Assembly: GCF_018531195.1 (NCBI RefSeq)
Contig: NZ_JAHDYS010000013.1
Coordinates: 1-64,000, forward strand
Length of the DNA: 64,000 nt
Direction: 5' to 3'
Source: Pelotalea chapellei
GTDB taxonomy: Bacteria > Desulfobacterota > Desulfuromonadia > Geobacterales > Pseudopelobacteraceae
Shown here: one piece after another, positions 33,786 through 41,159 of the stretch
Layout: each line of letters starts with the position of its first letter
Position numbering within the stretch: position 1 is the stretch's first letter
Translations under genes and position numbers: made by a program
Notes under the pieces: model-generated
Databases searched by the model: none
What the model saw: only the letters and a program-made list of their open reading frames with translations
What the model was told of the DNA's origin: nothing

Positions 33786-34466
33786 TCAGTACGGCACCGT
33801 CCTTAAGAAATTTTCCCCCACGCCGGAAAGCGTGAAGCGGTAGACCAGGAAGAGAATGGCGAACAGGACAACGGGAGCGGCAAGGCATGCGACGGACAAA
33901 GGGGAGAAGCGTGCGGGCTGGTGGGTCTGAGCCGTGATGGGAGCCTCAGCCGGCCAGGCATCAGGGAAGAGTTCGGTCCGTTCCAGTGATGGGAGACCGA
34001 CGGAACTTCCCACGAGCAGCTTCAGCTGTGCCGTCCTGATCTGCTCAAGCTGGTATTCATCACCCTGGGTGCAGTATCGGCCGGTGAAGCCGAGGGCAAG
34101 ACAGAGGTAAAAAACCTCCCGCGCCTCACGCTGATGCAGCCCCAGACCGTTCAGACGCTCAAAAAACTCCTCACCGGCATCAGTGGTTCCAAAGCATGTG
34201 CGCTGCAGCTGTTCCCGCAGCCAGAGATGTTTCTGCTCCCATTGAGACCCCAGCAGCATTTCGTCCACCCAGGCGCAGACTGCAAAACGAGCCAGATCAA
34301 AATCTTCCCTGGAGAACTGTCCCTGCCCAACCCGCGATTCGCTCCGGGCAAGAAGGCGAAACACAGATCCCCGCACCACATCATGGGATGGCTGTTTGAC
34401 AGCCACTGTCTTCAGAAAGTTGGTGACATAGGCGAATAATTCCATGAAACAATCTGTCAGGTGCAT
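33786..34466 (-). CDS. tssL: TssL, DotU-like T6SS inner-membrane protein
   Basis: I start at ATG 34466, which has GGGAG seven bases ahead; an in-frame ATG at 34517 would run back into tssK. The 226-residue protein has the DotU domain (LTDCFMELFAYVTNFL, FAVCAWVDEMLLGSQWEQKH, LGFTGRYCTQGDEYQLEQIR) and one C-terminal membrane helix (LSVACLAAPVVLFAILFLVY). There is no OmpA-like peptidoglycan-binding extension, so anchoring to the cell wall must come from elsewhere. It bridges TssK and the baseplate to TssM. Confidence 0.93.
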   Translation of the reverse strand: MHLTDCFMELFAYVTNFLKTVAVKQPSHDVVRGSVFRLLARSESRVGQGQFSREDFDLARFAVCAWVDEMLLGSQWEQKHLWLREQLQRTCFGTTDAGEEFFERLNGLGLHQREAREVFYLCLALGFTGRYCTQGDEYQLEQIRTAQLKLLVGSSVGLPSLERTELFPDAWPAEAPITAQTHQPARFSPLSVACLAAPVVLFAILFLVYRFTLSGVGENFLRTVPY

Positions 34467-34497
34467 CGTGTAGCTCCCATGGGGTGTTCTTTTCCTG

Positions 34498-35892
34498 TCA
34501 GCGCGCCTTTTCCACAACCATCAGCTCCACCTCAAGATCTTCGGGTGCACTGTCCCAGTAAAGGGCAAGGGAATGGTTACGGGACACCAGGTCCCACTGA
34601 TTGTTATGGTTGTCGACGGCAAAGTAGACGGTATTGGCACGACGCGGCAGTTCCTGGGGGGGCACCGGCAGATAAATCAGCCCAAGGCCCGGCAGGGATC
34701 GGGAGGCCAGTACCGGCAAGTGTTCCGGGGCGCTCAGTTTTGCGCTGGTTTCAAGGGAGGTAAGCAAGGTCTGCAGCTCTTCGCCGGTCTTGAGGGACAG
34801 GTAATAGCGGCTGCCACCTTCGAGATGGGCCGGCTTCAGATCCCCGGCAAAATAGGCACCGTCGAAGTTTAGCCTCACGACATAGTCCGGTCCGGCGGTC
34901 AGTTCATTCAAGAGTTGGGTCACCAGGTCCTGAGCCGCGGAGAAACACTCCCAGATCGCCATATGATCGTAAGCAGGCAGCATCTGATAGCCGCCATCCA
35001 GTTCGCCCAGGTGATTAACGCGCAGTGAAAATGAGGAGAGTTCACCGATGAGTTGCCGCAGCGCCCCGTAGACTGCCCAGGGGTGAACCGGTTGGCACTC
35101 CGTAAGGTGAAAGAGGAGCGGAACGTGACGATTGAGAGTTCGAAGAGCAAGGAGATAAACCATGTCGCGCGAGCCAAACTCAGCCGTCTGCACCCCCCGT
35201 TGCTGCTTGTACTGTTCCAGCTGATGGCTACGCGCCGCCAGCTGATCGCGTATCTCCCGAACCAGCTTTTCCAGCGATGCGCCAGCGCTTATATCCAGAC
35301 AGGGGGGGACAAAAGAGGGTGAAAGACGAATCGCAGCGCCGAATTTCTCGAGTCGGGCCACGGGGATCAGAAGATAGTCACCGAGTTGCTCCCGCTCATT
35401 CTCCCAAAAAACCTTCAGCACATACTGGAGTCGCTTCACCTGGCCATCCGGCCCACCGCCATGCAGGTCCCGCACCTCTTCAGCATCGGTCTGGGCAATA
35501 AAGCGGGTTGCCGCCTGTGCCATCTCTTCCCGCCGGGTAATTGTGGTGACATTTGGCTCCATCTCCTGCCACTTTTTCAGTCCAAGATAAACCTGAAGCG
35601 GTTTCCCCCCCTCCAGCCAACCTTCCGAAAAATGTCGCGGCTCGATGCGGGCGTTGCCGGGGAGTTCAATATAACTGCCGTCAGGAAAGAGAAAATGCCC
35701 TCCCAGGATGCTGAAGCTTCCGTTTCCTAGAGCGCTCTTTTCGATTTCCATCGAGCCGACTCCCCAAAAATGAGGTTGCAGATAATGCTGAAACGGTATC
35801 AGCCGGGATTGGACAGCCTGGTCCTGAAGTTGAAAGTGCTGGGGCTGCAGAAAAAGCCCCTGGTGCCAGAATAGCGGTGACTGGATCTTCAT
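34498..35892 (-). CDS. tssK: TssK, T6SS baseplate-membrane adaptor
   Basis: The 464-residue protein is TssK: PLFWHQGLFLQPQHFQLQDQ at the N-terminus is diagnostic, with LHGGGPDGQVKRLQYV and LPGLGLIYLPVPPQELPRRA later. TssK trimers resemble phage receptor-binding proteins and dock the baseplate on TssL and TssM. The ATG overlaps the tssJ stop by four bases. Length and domain order are normal. Confidence 0.95.
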   Translation of the reverse strand: MKIQSPLFWHQGLFLQPQHFQLQDQAVQSRLIPFQHYLQPHFWGVGSMEIEKSALGNGSFSILGGHFLFPDGSYIELPGNARIEPRHFSEGWLEGGKPLQVYLGLKKWQEMEPNVTTITRREEMAQAATRFIAQTDAEEVRDLHGGGPDGQVKRLQYVLKVFWENEREQLGDYLLIPVARLEKFGAAIRLSPSFVPPCLDISAGASLEKLVREIRDQLAARSHQLEQYKQQRGVQTAEFGSRDMVYLLALRTLNRHVPLLFHLTECQPVHPWAVYGALRQLIGELSSFSLRVNHLGELDGGYQMLPAYDHMAIWECFSAAQDLVTQLLNELTAGPDYVVRLNFDGAYFAGDLKPAHLEGGSRYYLSLKTGEELQTLLTSLETSAKLSAPEHLPVLASRSLPGLGLIYLPVPPQELPRRANTVYFAVDNHNNQWDLVSRNHSLALYWDSAPEDLEVELMVVEKAR

Positions 35893-36443
35893 CTTTTCTT
35901 CCCTGCCTCCTGAATTTCCGGGGTTCCATCTATTGCCGCAGGTCCCAAACGGAGATCAATTGTCAGTTTTTTTGTTGTCTGGATCAGGTTGCCGCCACGC
36001 TTTACTTCATCAAGCGGCACAGGATAGGAGCGCGTCACCTGGTCCGTACGCAGGTTGTAATAACCGGCTGCAATATTCACGAAACGGGTTCCCTCGGCTC
36101 GATCCATCACTTGAGTCAGCTCTTGTCCCGGCTGAATAATCATCTGCCGAGCCAGGACCACGGAGGGATCAAAGCGGCCACATTCAAGCAGTTTCGTCAG
36201 ACCATCCCTTTCATTCAGGTACTGGTTGAATGCATTGGTATCACGCAGGTGATAGACGCACAGAAGCAGTGCATGAGAAGTTTTCTGATAAACGTTGAGA
36301 TGCTTGTCCGCCTTGATATTCAAATTGATTGCATCTTTTTCATACCGCCAATCCGGGGGAACGATGACGAGTGGACCCGAGGAACAGCCGGTCAGCAAAA
36401 CTGACAGACAGACCAAGGCAGATCCGGCAACAAAATTTCGCAT
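35889..36443 (-). CDS. tssJ: TssJ, outer-membrane T6SS lipoprotein
   Basis: I choose ATG 36443, seven bases after AAGGAG; a longer frame upstream has no ribosome site. The 184-residue product has a signal peptide and lipobox LLTGC, then a transthyretin-like domain with NLNIKADKHLNVYQKTSHAL and CVYHLRDTNAFNQYL typical of TssJ. It anchors the periplasmic part of TssM to the outer membrane. It is the first gene of the T6SS transcription unit, about 240 bases from a candidate promoter, and overlaps tssK by four bases. The C-terminal tail after TIDLRLGPAAID is longer than average. Confidence 0.92.
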   Translation of the reverse strand: MRNFVAGSALVCLSVLLTGCSSGPLVIVPPDWRYEKDAINLNIKADKHLNVYQKTSHALLLCVYHLRDTNAFNQYLNERDGLTKLLECGRFDPSVVLARQMIIQPGQELTQVMDRAEGTRFVNIAAGYYNLRTDQVTRSYPVPLDEVKRGGNLIQTTKKLTIDLRLGPAAIDGTPEIQEAGKKR

Positions 36444-36692
36444 TATGAAACTCCTTGCCCGGTTTAAATGGTTGCAGATACCAGAGACTGGAGCAGAAAT
36501 CAGTGGCTGCATTACCACTGGAAAAATAGAAGAGCTGTTCCAGAAAAAGTTTTGAAAAATTATTTAATTTTGAAGAAAAACAGCGCTGGATTTGTGGTGC
36601 GAAGGGAGGGTATTAATAGAGAGAAAATAACAGACACATTACATAATTCTGAATCATTACCCGCACATTCCGCTGTTTCAGTACCGGTAGGC

Positions 36693-36722
36693 TTAGTACC
36701 ACATAGAATTAATTTTTGTCAA
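36693..36722 (-). promoter_or_regulatory. Candidate sigma-70 promoter of the T6SS operon
   Basis: On the minus strand TTGACA (36722-36717) and TACTAA (36698-36693) are spaced by 18 bases. A very AT-rich stretch (36725-36775) lies just upstream and could act as an UP element. The leader to tssJ would be about 240 bases, long enough for further control. No convincing sigma-54 -24/-12 pair was found. Confidence 0.45.
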
Positions 36723-36827
36723 TTCTATTCGATTAATTTGTATGTTTTATTATAATTTTTTTTAAAATTTCATTACAGATCAGCCGATCTTTCGAAAGCT
36801 CAACCGGGCAGAGCAGGGAATTCAAAC

Positions 36828-36863
36828 AAAAAAAGGCTACCGAAAAAACGGGAGCCTTTTTTT
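36828..36863. terminator. Bidirectional rho-independent terminator
   Basis: GGCTACCG and CGGGAGCC form an eight-base stem with one mismatch around a six-A loop, flanked by seven A on one side and seven T on the other, so it can work on either strand. It insulates the T6SS promoter region from the transposase area. Confidence 0.8.
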
Positions 36864-36868
36864 AATCT

Positions 36869-37012
36869 TTAGATGCTTTTAAAACGGCTTTCACACGCCC
36901 TCCCCCCTGCATTCTCAGCGATGCCTCTAAGGGTGGCGTTTGTTGCATTAGGGTAGCAAGACTTTAACGCCTCGCCCTGGTCAATTACAGGAATCGTTCC
37001 TTGTTCATTCAT
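36869..37012 (-). CDS. Possible small ORF or gene fragment of 47 codons
   Basis: ATG 37012 opens a short frame (MNEQGTIPVIDQGEALKS through RACESRFKSI) that stops just before a terminator. It has plausible protein composition but no ribosome site, and the REP-like element begins just upstream. It could be the 3' remnant of a gene cut by that element. The rest of the 36.5-37.0 kb spacer shows no gene. Confidence 0.25.
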   Translation of the reverse strand: MNEQGTIPVIDQGEALKSCYPNATNATLRGIAENAGGRACESRFKSI

Positions 37013-37017
37013 TTTTC

Positions 37018-37126
37018 GTAGGGGCGAAGCAAATGATTCACCTGCTTCGCCCTTGTTGCAATTGCCAACAATATTGCCATCATCACCAAAACCGGGCGAA
37101 GCAGATGAACCTTGCTTCGCCCTACA
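37018..37126. repeat. REP-like 110-bp element, copy 1
   Basis: The unit starts GTAGGGGCGAAGCAAATGAT and ends in CTTGCTTCGCCCTACA. Two GGGCGAAGCA/TGCTTCGCCC inverted pairs make a bipartite hairpin, and a conserved TTGTTGCAATTGCCAACA middle joins them. It lies immediately downstream of the RAYT transposase gene. Two further copies in the same orientation are at 37371 and 37776. Confidence 0.9.
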
Positions 37127-37140
37127 AACAAAATACGGAT

Positions 37141-37770
37141 CTACGGAACATTCACCAGGTTGTTATCGTCCATGTCCCATTTCAGGGGATTGTTCGCAAT
37201 ATACTGCCGGATGTTGGTCAGGTCGGATTCGCTGCGGATAATGTGTTCGTAATAATTGCGTTGCCACACCGGGCAACCGGGGTTGTTGCGTATTTTGTTG
37301 ATTTTCCTGGTCGAGATCGACTTGAAATTCTGGATAACAGCGCCCAACGAGCCGGATACCGTTCCGTCTCGTAGGGGCGAAGCAATCGCTTCACCTGCTT
37401 CGCCCTTGTTGCAATTGCCAACATTGTTACCCTCGATTCCAAAACCGGGCGAAGCAGATGAACCTTGCTTCGCCCCTACATGTCCGACGATATTCATGAT
37501 TCCGTGAAAATGGTTCGGCATGATCACAAATTCATCCAATTGCACATTCGGAAAATGATTCGCGATTGACTGCCAACAGGCATCCACCGCCATTCCCAAC
37601 CGATTCAACCGCATATCACCATCCACCACCTCACCAAACAGGCTTTCCCGCTGGAAGGCGCAAATTGTAATAAAATATGTGCCGTTGCTGCGATAATCGA
37701 ATGCCCGCAGGCGGATGGAACGGCGGTGGTGTATGGCGGAGTTGTAGGGCATATCAATCCGTTCGTACAT
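37141..37770 (-). CDS. REP-associated tyrosine transposase (RAYT) carrying its own repeat in-frame
   Basis: The 209-residue protein is a Y1/HUH transposase of the RAYT group: RLRAFDYRSNGTYFITICAF, the metal-binding MPNHFHGIM and the catalytic region WQRNYYEHIIRSE with Tyr. Between these, residues VGAKQGSSASPGFGIEGNNV and GNCNKGEAGEAIASPLR are simply the translation of a REP-like element (37371-37480) inserted without breaking the frame. The gene is flanked on both sides by the same element, so this is a typical RAYT-REP unit. Whether the enzyme tolerates the 36-residue insertion is unknown. It is no longer part of a larger mobile element. Confidence 0.82.
   Translation of the reverse strand: MYERIDMPYNSAIHHRRSIRLRAFDYRSNGTYFITICAFQRESLFGEVVDGDMRLNRLGMAVDACWQSIANHFPNVQLDEFVIMPNHFHGIMNIVGHVGAKQGSSASPGFGIEGNNVGNCNKGEAGEAIASPLRDGTVSGSLGAVIQNFKSISTRKINKIRNNPGCPVWQRNYYEHIIRSESDLTNIRQYIANNPLKWDMDDNNLVNVP
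37371..37480. repeat. REP-like 110-bp element, copy 2 (inside the transposase gene)
   Basis: Same bipartite hairpin as the flanking copies, with a few substitutions (GAAGCAATCGCTTCACC in the left half). It sits inside the transposase reading frame and keeps it open. Confidence 0.9.
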
Positions 37771-37775
37771 TTATC

Positions 37776-37885
37776 GTAGGGGCGAAGCAAATGATTCACC
37801 TGCTTCGCCCTTGTTGCAATTGCCAACAATGTTGCCATCATTCTAAAATCGGGCGAAGCAAATACAGCCTTGCTTCGCCCCTACA
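37776..37885. repeat. REP-like 110-bp element, copy 3
   Basis: This copy lies just upstream of the RAYT start codon and has the same orientation as the other two. It begins GTAGGGGCGAAGCAAATGAT and ends CTTGCTTCGCCCCTACA. Its centre keeps GTTGCAATTGCCAACAATGTT. Confidence 0.9.
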
Positions 37886-37904
37886 ACCTGCATCAACGTA
37901 TCAC

Positions 37905-37966
37905 TCACGCCGCCAGCACCTCATTCAATTCCTCCAGCATCCCCCACAACTCCTCTCCAAACAACT
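37905..37966 (-). pseudogene. 58-bp duplicated 3' end of the hsdR remnant
   Basis: Bases 37909-37966 repeat 38631-38688 with one mismatch and encode the same last residues (ELFGEELWGMLEELNEVLAA, then a stop at 37905). Only this tail of hsdR is present. The parE stop codon lies at the junction, so the toxin-antitoxin pair sits exactly between the two copies. Confidence 0.8.
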
Positions 37967-38277
37967 CATTCCAGATTGCCCGGCAACTTCAACAACCGCT
38001 CACTGCGCCACACACGGATAATCCAGATGTGGGCGGCTTCAATCCTATAGACAATGCGGAACGGCGGGTAAATGATCTCGCGCAGCTTTGTTAGCCCGAA
38101 CTCTGGCACAATGCGCCCGCTTTCCGGAAAATCGGCAAGGCGCTCCACCTGGGAGACAACCTCTCGCACTAGGCGTTTACCCACCTCGGGAATCTGCTGG
38201 TCGGCATACCAGGCAAGGATATCCTCAAGGTCGCCAACTGCCGATTCAGCAAATTCTATGACTGTCCTGCGTACCAT
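37966..38277 (-). CDS. ParE/RelE-family toxin
   Basis: The start is ATG 38277, four bases after the antitoxin stop; a longer frame would overlap the antitoxin. The 103-residue protein has the RelE/ParE fold pattern: VIEFAESAVGDLEDILAWYA, VERLADFPESGRIVPEFG, LREIIYPPFRIVYRIEAAHI and RVWRSERLL. Such proteins poison gyrase or cleave mRNA. The Arg-rich C-terminus and no obvious catalytic His favour a ParE-type action, but this cannot be settled here. It is paired with a Phd/YefM antitoxin. Confidence 0.85.
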   Translation of the reverse strand: MVRRTVIEFAESAVGDLEDILAWYADQQIPEVGKRLVREVVSQVERLADFPESGRIVPEFGLTKLREIIYPPFRIVYRIEAAHIWIIRVWRSERLLKLPGNLE

Positions 38278-38281
38278 GTGT

Positions 38282-38557
38282 TCATTCCAAACCAAGACGC
38301 TTCTTAGCGTCGGCCAGGCTGACGGTCCGCCCCTGTTCGACGTCAACAAATCCCTGTACAACCGCCTTCAGGAATGCCCGCTCCTCGGTTTCTTCTTCGA
38401 AATCCCTAATGGATTGCACGACGGCTACTCCCCGGCCCCGGCTCGTCAGGAGCACCGGCCGGCGGGTCTTGTCTACCTGGCTGACGATGCGCCCCGGATT
38501 GACCTTCAAATCAGACAGGGGAATGATATCCTCGGAGAATTTCGTGTTAGTGTTCAT
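38282..38557 (-). CDS. Phd/YefM-family antitoxin
   Basis: The 91-residue protein starts with IIPLSDLKVNPGRIVSQVDK and TRRPVLLTSRGRGVAVVQS, the DNA-binding part of the Phd/YefM fold, followed by an acidic and helical C-terminus (EEETEERAFLKAVVQGFVDV) that would wrap the toxin. It lies just ahead of the ParE-like toxin gene. These antitoxins repress their own promoter. The pair lies between two copies of an hsdR tail. Confidence 0.87.
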   Translation of the reverse strand: MNTNTKFSEDIIPLSDLKVNPGRIVSQVDKTRRPVLLTSRGRGVAVVQSIRDFEEETEERAFLKAVVQGFVDVEQGRTVSLADAKKRLGLE

Positions 38558-38626
38558 ACGACCTCCTGACAGGTGCTTTTATCTGACCTGATAATAGCAC
38601 CTGTTCAACGACCATGCAAACGATAG

Positions 38627-39451
38627 TTATGCCGCCAGCACCTCATTCAATTCCTCCAGCATCCCCCACAACTCTTCTCCAAACAACTGATACACCTTCC
38701 CTATCCCGCCGTTCTCCTTGAACGGCGTAAACTCGAAATCATCCCGCCCAATCTCGATACTGCCGATGACATGATCACGAATCCGTTCCAGCCACCAGCG
38801 CTGCTCTGCGTTGAACGTTTTCCCCTGCGCCTCCTGCTTTGCAATCCAGGCGGCAAAACGTTCATGGACATGCTCCTCAAACGGCTCTAACAACGGTTCC
38901 TGATGCAGGGCAAAGCGGACCAGCGAAACGATGTCCGTCCAGAGTCGCCGACTGCCTGCACCCTTGACTTTGGACTGCTCCAGCGCCGCATAGGCATCCC
39001 ACAAGCGGTCGATGCGCCAGAGATACGGTGGTTTCTCGATCAGTTCGGCTACCCTAACTCCGCGTCCCTTCATCTGCTCGAAGAAGGAGCGGGAACGGAT
39101 CATTCGCATGAAAAATACGATTTCAAATGGTTTGATGTCGGTGCCGGTGGCAATCATGTCCACGGTAACGGCGATGCGCGGCATGGGGCTGGTGCGGAAC
39201 TCGGCGATACCAAAACCGCGCTCCAGCGGGAACTCGCGGATAGCCACACCCCGTCCGGCATGCAGATTGACGTTCTTCACGTCCTGCACCAACCAGCCGG
39301 CCTGTTCCAGCATGCGGTCAATTTCCTGGCGTGCTTCCTGTTCGGGGGTGGGTGACAATCGGAGGCCGCTCCTGAGGTACTGCATCATAACAATGAATAC
39401 ATCCTGTTTACTCCATGGAAGATTTCGTTTCAATTGATTTAATCCGAACAA
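38627..39451 (-). pseudogene. Gutted hsdR (type I restriction subunit) with internal deletion
   Basis: The 274-residue frame joins two distant parts of an EcoEI-type HsdR. Residues 23-75 (PTPEQEARQEIDRMLEQAGW then VQDVKNVNLHAGRGVAIREF) are the N-terminal start of the nuclease domain. From about residue 80, MPRIAVTVDMIATGTDIKP and SFFEQMKGRGVRV are helicase motifs V and VI, followed by the C-terminal domain. The nuclease active site and helicase motifs I to IV, some 600 residues, are missing. The deletion keeps the frame, so a protein may be made but cannot cut or translocate DNA. No hsdM or hsdS is nearby. The start may be ATG 39385. Confidence 0.75.
38631..38688. repeat. 58-bp direct repeat, copy in the hsdR remnant
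   Basis: Begins GCCGCCAGCACCTCATTCAA and matches 37909-37966 with one substitution. It flanks the toxin-antitoxin genes together with that copy. Confidence 0.85.
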
Positions 39452-39455
39452 AAAG

Positions 39456-39516
39456 AAAAAGCCCCTGATTTCTCAAGGGCTTTTTCCAATTGGTGCCGGG
39501 AGTCGAACCCACGTCC
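39456..39516 (-). other. Degenerate copy of the ssrA 3' end and terminator, likely attachment-site remnant
   Basis: The terminator stem (AAAAAGCCCCTGA with loop TTTC) and the following CAATTGGTG...GGGAGTCGAACCC match the end of the tmRNA gene at 40063-40125. The copy has lost about six bases of the acceptor stem, so it cannot fold as a tmRNA or tRNA end. Duplicated ssrA ends are a hallmark of integrase-mediated insertion at tmRNA. The rest of 39517-39697 has no gene and would hold the promoter of the next one. Confidence 0.65.
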
Positions 39517-39697
39517 TAAAACTTTTTACTTCAAATCAGGTGATTCACAACTCAATTCAGAATATACATCTCCGTAAGACCTGAGGCCAGTGAAGATAAC
39601 AACTTGATATTCTGCTATTAAAGTATTTAACAGTGGTTTGGCACTGCTGATGCAATAGCTATGATCAAGGAAGTAAAAAACTCTGGAGGTAATTCAA

Positions 39698-39934
39698 ATG
39701 AAAAAAGTTCTGTCTTCAATCGTTGCTGCGCTGGTTGCCATGTCTTTCTCTGCTGTAGTATTTGCTGCTGATGCTGCTGCTCCTGCTGCTGATGCAACTG
39801 CTCCTGCAACTGTTGAGAAAAAAGAAGTAAAAAAACCTGTCAAGAAGCACAAAAAAGTAAAGAAAGCCGCCAAAAAAGCAGAGAAAAAAGATGCAGCACC
39901 TGCTGCTGAGCCTGCTGCACCTGCTGCAAAGTAA
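39698..39934 (+). CDS. Small secreted Lys/Ala/Pro-rich protein
   Basis: A strong GGAGG precedes ATG 39698. The 78-residue product has a signal peptide (VLSSIVAALVAMSFSAVVFA) and a mature part of two low-complexity halves: Ala/Pro/Asp-rich, then a basic core (KKEVKKPVKKHKKVKKAAKK), then Ala/Pro again. It should be a disordered cationic periplasmic protein. Similar short proteins are common in Geobacter-like genomes, without known function. It has its own promoter region and a terminator right after the stop, so it is monocistronic. It lies between the two ssrA ends. Confidence 0.7.
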   Translation: MKKVLSSIVAALVAMSFSAVVFAADAAAPAADATAPATVEKKEVKKPVKKHKKVKKAAKKAEKKDAAPAAEPAAPAAK

Positions 39935-39960
39935 TTTAAGTTCTACAGTTTAATAAAGAA

Positions 39961-39991
39961 AAGCTGCATCTAATAGAGATGCGGCTTTTTT
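39961..39991 (+). terminator. Rho-independent terminator of the small secreted protein gene
   Basis: A nine-base stem GCTGCATCT/AGATGCGGC (one G-U pair) with a five-base loop is followed by seven T. Confidence 0.85.
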
Positions 39992-40062
39992 TATTGCGTA
40001 CTGCGATGGAGTTTGTTGTTGTAAAATTTTAAACACACCATGATTTAGATTCATTCAACAAG

Positions 40063-40092
40063 AAAAAGCCCCTGATTTCTCAGGGGCTTTTT
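40063..40092 (-). terminator. Terminator of ssrA
   Basis: The stem AGCCCCTGA/TCAGGGGCT with loop TTTC has A and T runs on either side and lies five bases beyond the CCA end of tmRNA. A degenerate copy is at 39456. Confidence 0.85.
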
Positions 40093-40096
40093 CAAT

Positions 40097-40449
40097 TGGT
40101 GGAGGTGAGGGGAGTCGAACCCCTGTCCGAAGAACCTACAAACTGAATTACTACACCGTTAGTCAGTTGCTCAATTTAACCGATCACCTGCGCACCTGAC
40201 AAAGCAGTTGATCGGCGGTCCCGTTGATCTCGGGTTGCGCTACGGGCGTCGCGCATCCCTATCCGGTAGTGAATGACGTCCCCGTTGTACCACCGGCATC
40301 TTCATTGGGGACGCCTGTTAAGCAGCTAGTGCAACAGGAGTGTTATAATTGTCGGCAATTAAGCCGTTGCAGGTTTATTAAGGTCGGCCACCTGCCCCGA
40401 CCCGGTGCAATCCAGAAATTCACTTCCCCGTCGAAACCTTTACACCCCC
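40097..40449 (-). ncRNA. ssrA: tmRNA
   Basis: The minus strand starts GGGGGTGTAAAGGTTTCGAC at 40449 and ends in GGGGTTCGACTCCCC, CACCTCC, then ACCA at 40097. The two acceptor strands pair over seven bases with one G-U, and the T arm is perfect. The tag frame reads GCC GAC AAT TAT AAC ACT CCT GTT GCA and ends CTA GCT GCT TAA, so the tag is ADNYNTPVALAA, with the usual AA end. At about 353 bases it is a one-piece tmRNA. It rescues stalled ribosomes with SmpB, encoded just upstream on the same strand. Its 3' end has served as an integration site. Confidence 0.95.
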
Positions 40450-40527
40450 TGAAATCAGTATTAAGGCTGAGGTTCAGGATTAAGGTTACGCTCAACCTTA
40501 ATTCTCAAACTCAACCTGATTCTTCCC

Positions 40528-40986
40528 TTAATCCCTGTTCCTGCTTTTCAACGTTTGAGAGATTTCTCTCTGTGTATCTTTCTTTTTGAGATCTTCCCGT
40601 TTGTCGTAATTCTTCTTTCCCTTGGCCAGACCGATCTCAACCTTAACAAGTCCGTCTTTAAAATACAATCTCAGAGGAACAACTGAATAACCCTGTTCCC
40701 GAATCCTGCCATATAGCCTGTCGATTTCCTTGCGATGCAGCAGCAGTTTCCGGTGGCGATCAGGTTGGTGATTCTGGCGGTTGCCGAATTCGTACTGCGA
40801 AATGTTGAGATTGTGAAGGTACGCCTCGCCATTCTTCACCATCATGAAGGAATCGTTGAGATTGGCTTTTCCGGCGCGCAGGGATTTAACTTCCGTTCCC
40901 TGGAGCACCATGCCGGCCTCAAACTTGTCTTCGATGAAGTAGTCGTGATAGGCCTTCTTGTTATTGCAGATCAATTTCTCGCCCAT
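40528..40986 (-). CDS. smpB: SmpB, tmRNA-binding protein
   Basis: The 152-residue protein is Smp[41 protein letters not shown], and the basic C-terminal tail [20 protein letters not shown] that probes the mRNA channel. It carries tmRNA to stalled ribosomes. The gene is directly followed by ssrA, 78 bases downstream; a hairpin with ATTAAGGTT arms lies between. Length is normal. Confidence 0.96.
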   Translation of the reverse strand: MGEKLICNNKKAYHDYFIEDKFEAGMVLQGTEVKSLRAGKANLNDSFMMVKNGEAYLHNLNISQYEFGNRQNHQPDRHRKLLLHRKEIDRLYGRIREQGYSVVPLRLYFKDGLVKVEIGLAKGKKNYDKREDLKKKDTQREISQTLKSRNRD

Positions 40987-41159
40987 AATGTTTTGAATAC
41001 TACCAGATAGATGGCCAAAAGGGAATGATTAAGGCAATCCGCACGGGCCATGAGAACTTCGCCTATGGCCGAATAGGACATCTTCTGATCTTTCACGGCG
41101 ATGTTTGCAGGTAAACTGTACCTAGTAACATCCCTATCCTTGAAGATTAAGGAGATATT

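Noticed and set aside
36444-36722. Sigma-54 promoter upstream of tssJ
   Set aside because: T6SS operons are sometimes sigma-54 dependent, but no GG/GC pair with correct spacing was found; the -35/-10 pair fits better.
36760-36863. Small RNA on the plus strand ending at the terminator
   Set aside because: There is a hairpin-rich stretch and a terminator, but no convincing promoter at correct spacing.
37018-37885. CRISPR array
   Set aside because: The three repeats are 110 bp, hairpin-forming and separated by a gene, with no short spacers or cas genes.
39456-39516. Intact tRNA or second tmRNA gene
   Set aside because: The T arm is imperfect and the acceptor strand is about six bases short; it is a remnant.
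40224-40589. Plus-strand open frame of 121 codons
   Set aside because: It runs antisense through tmRNA and the smpB end; the RNA structure explains the sequence.
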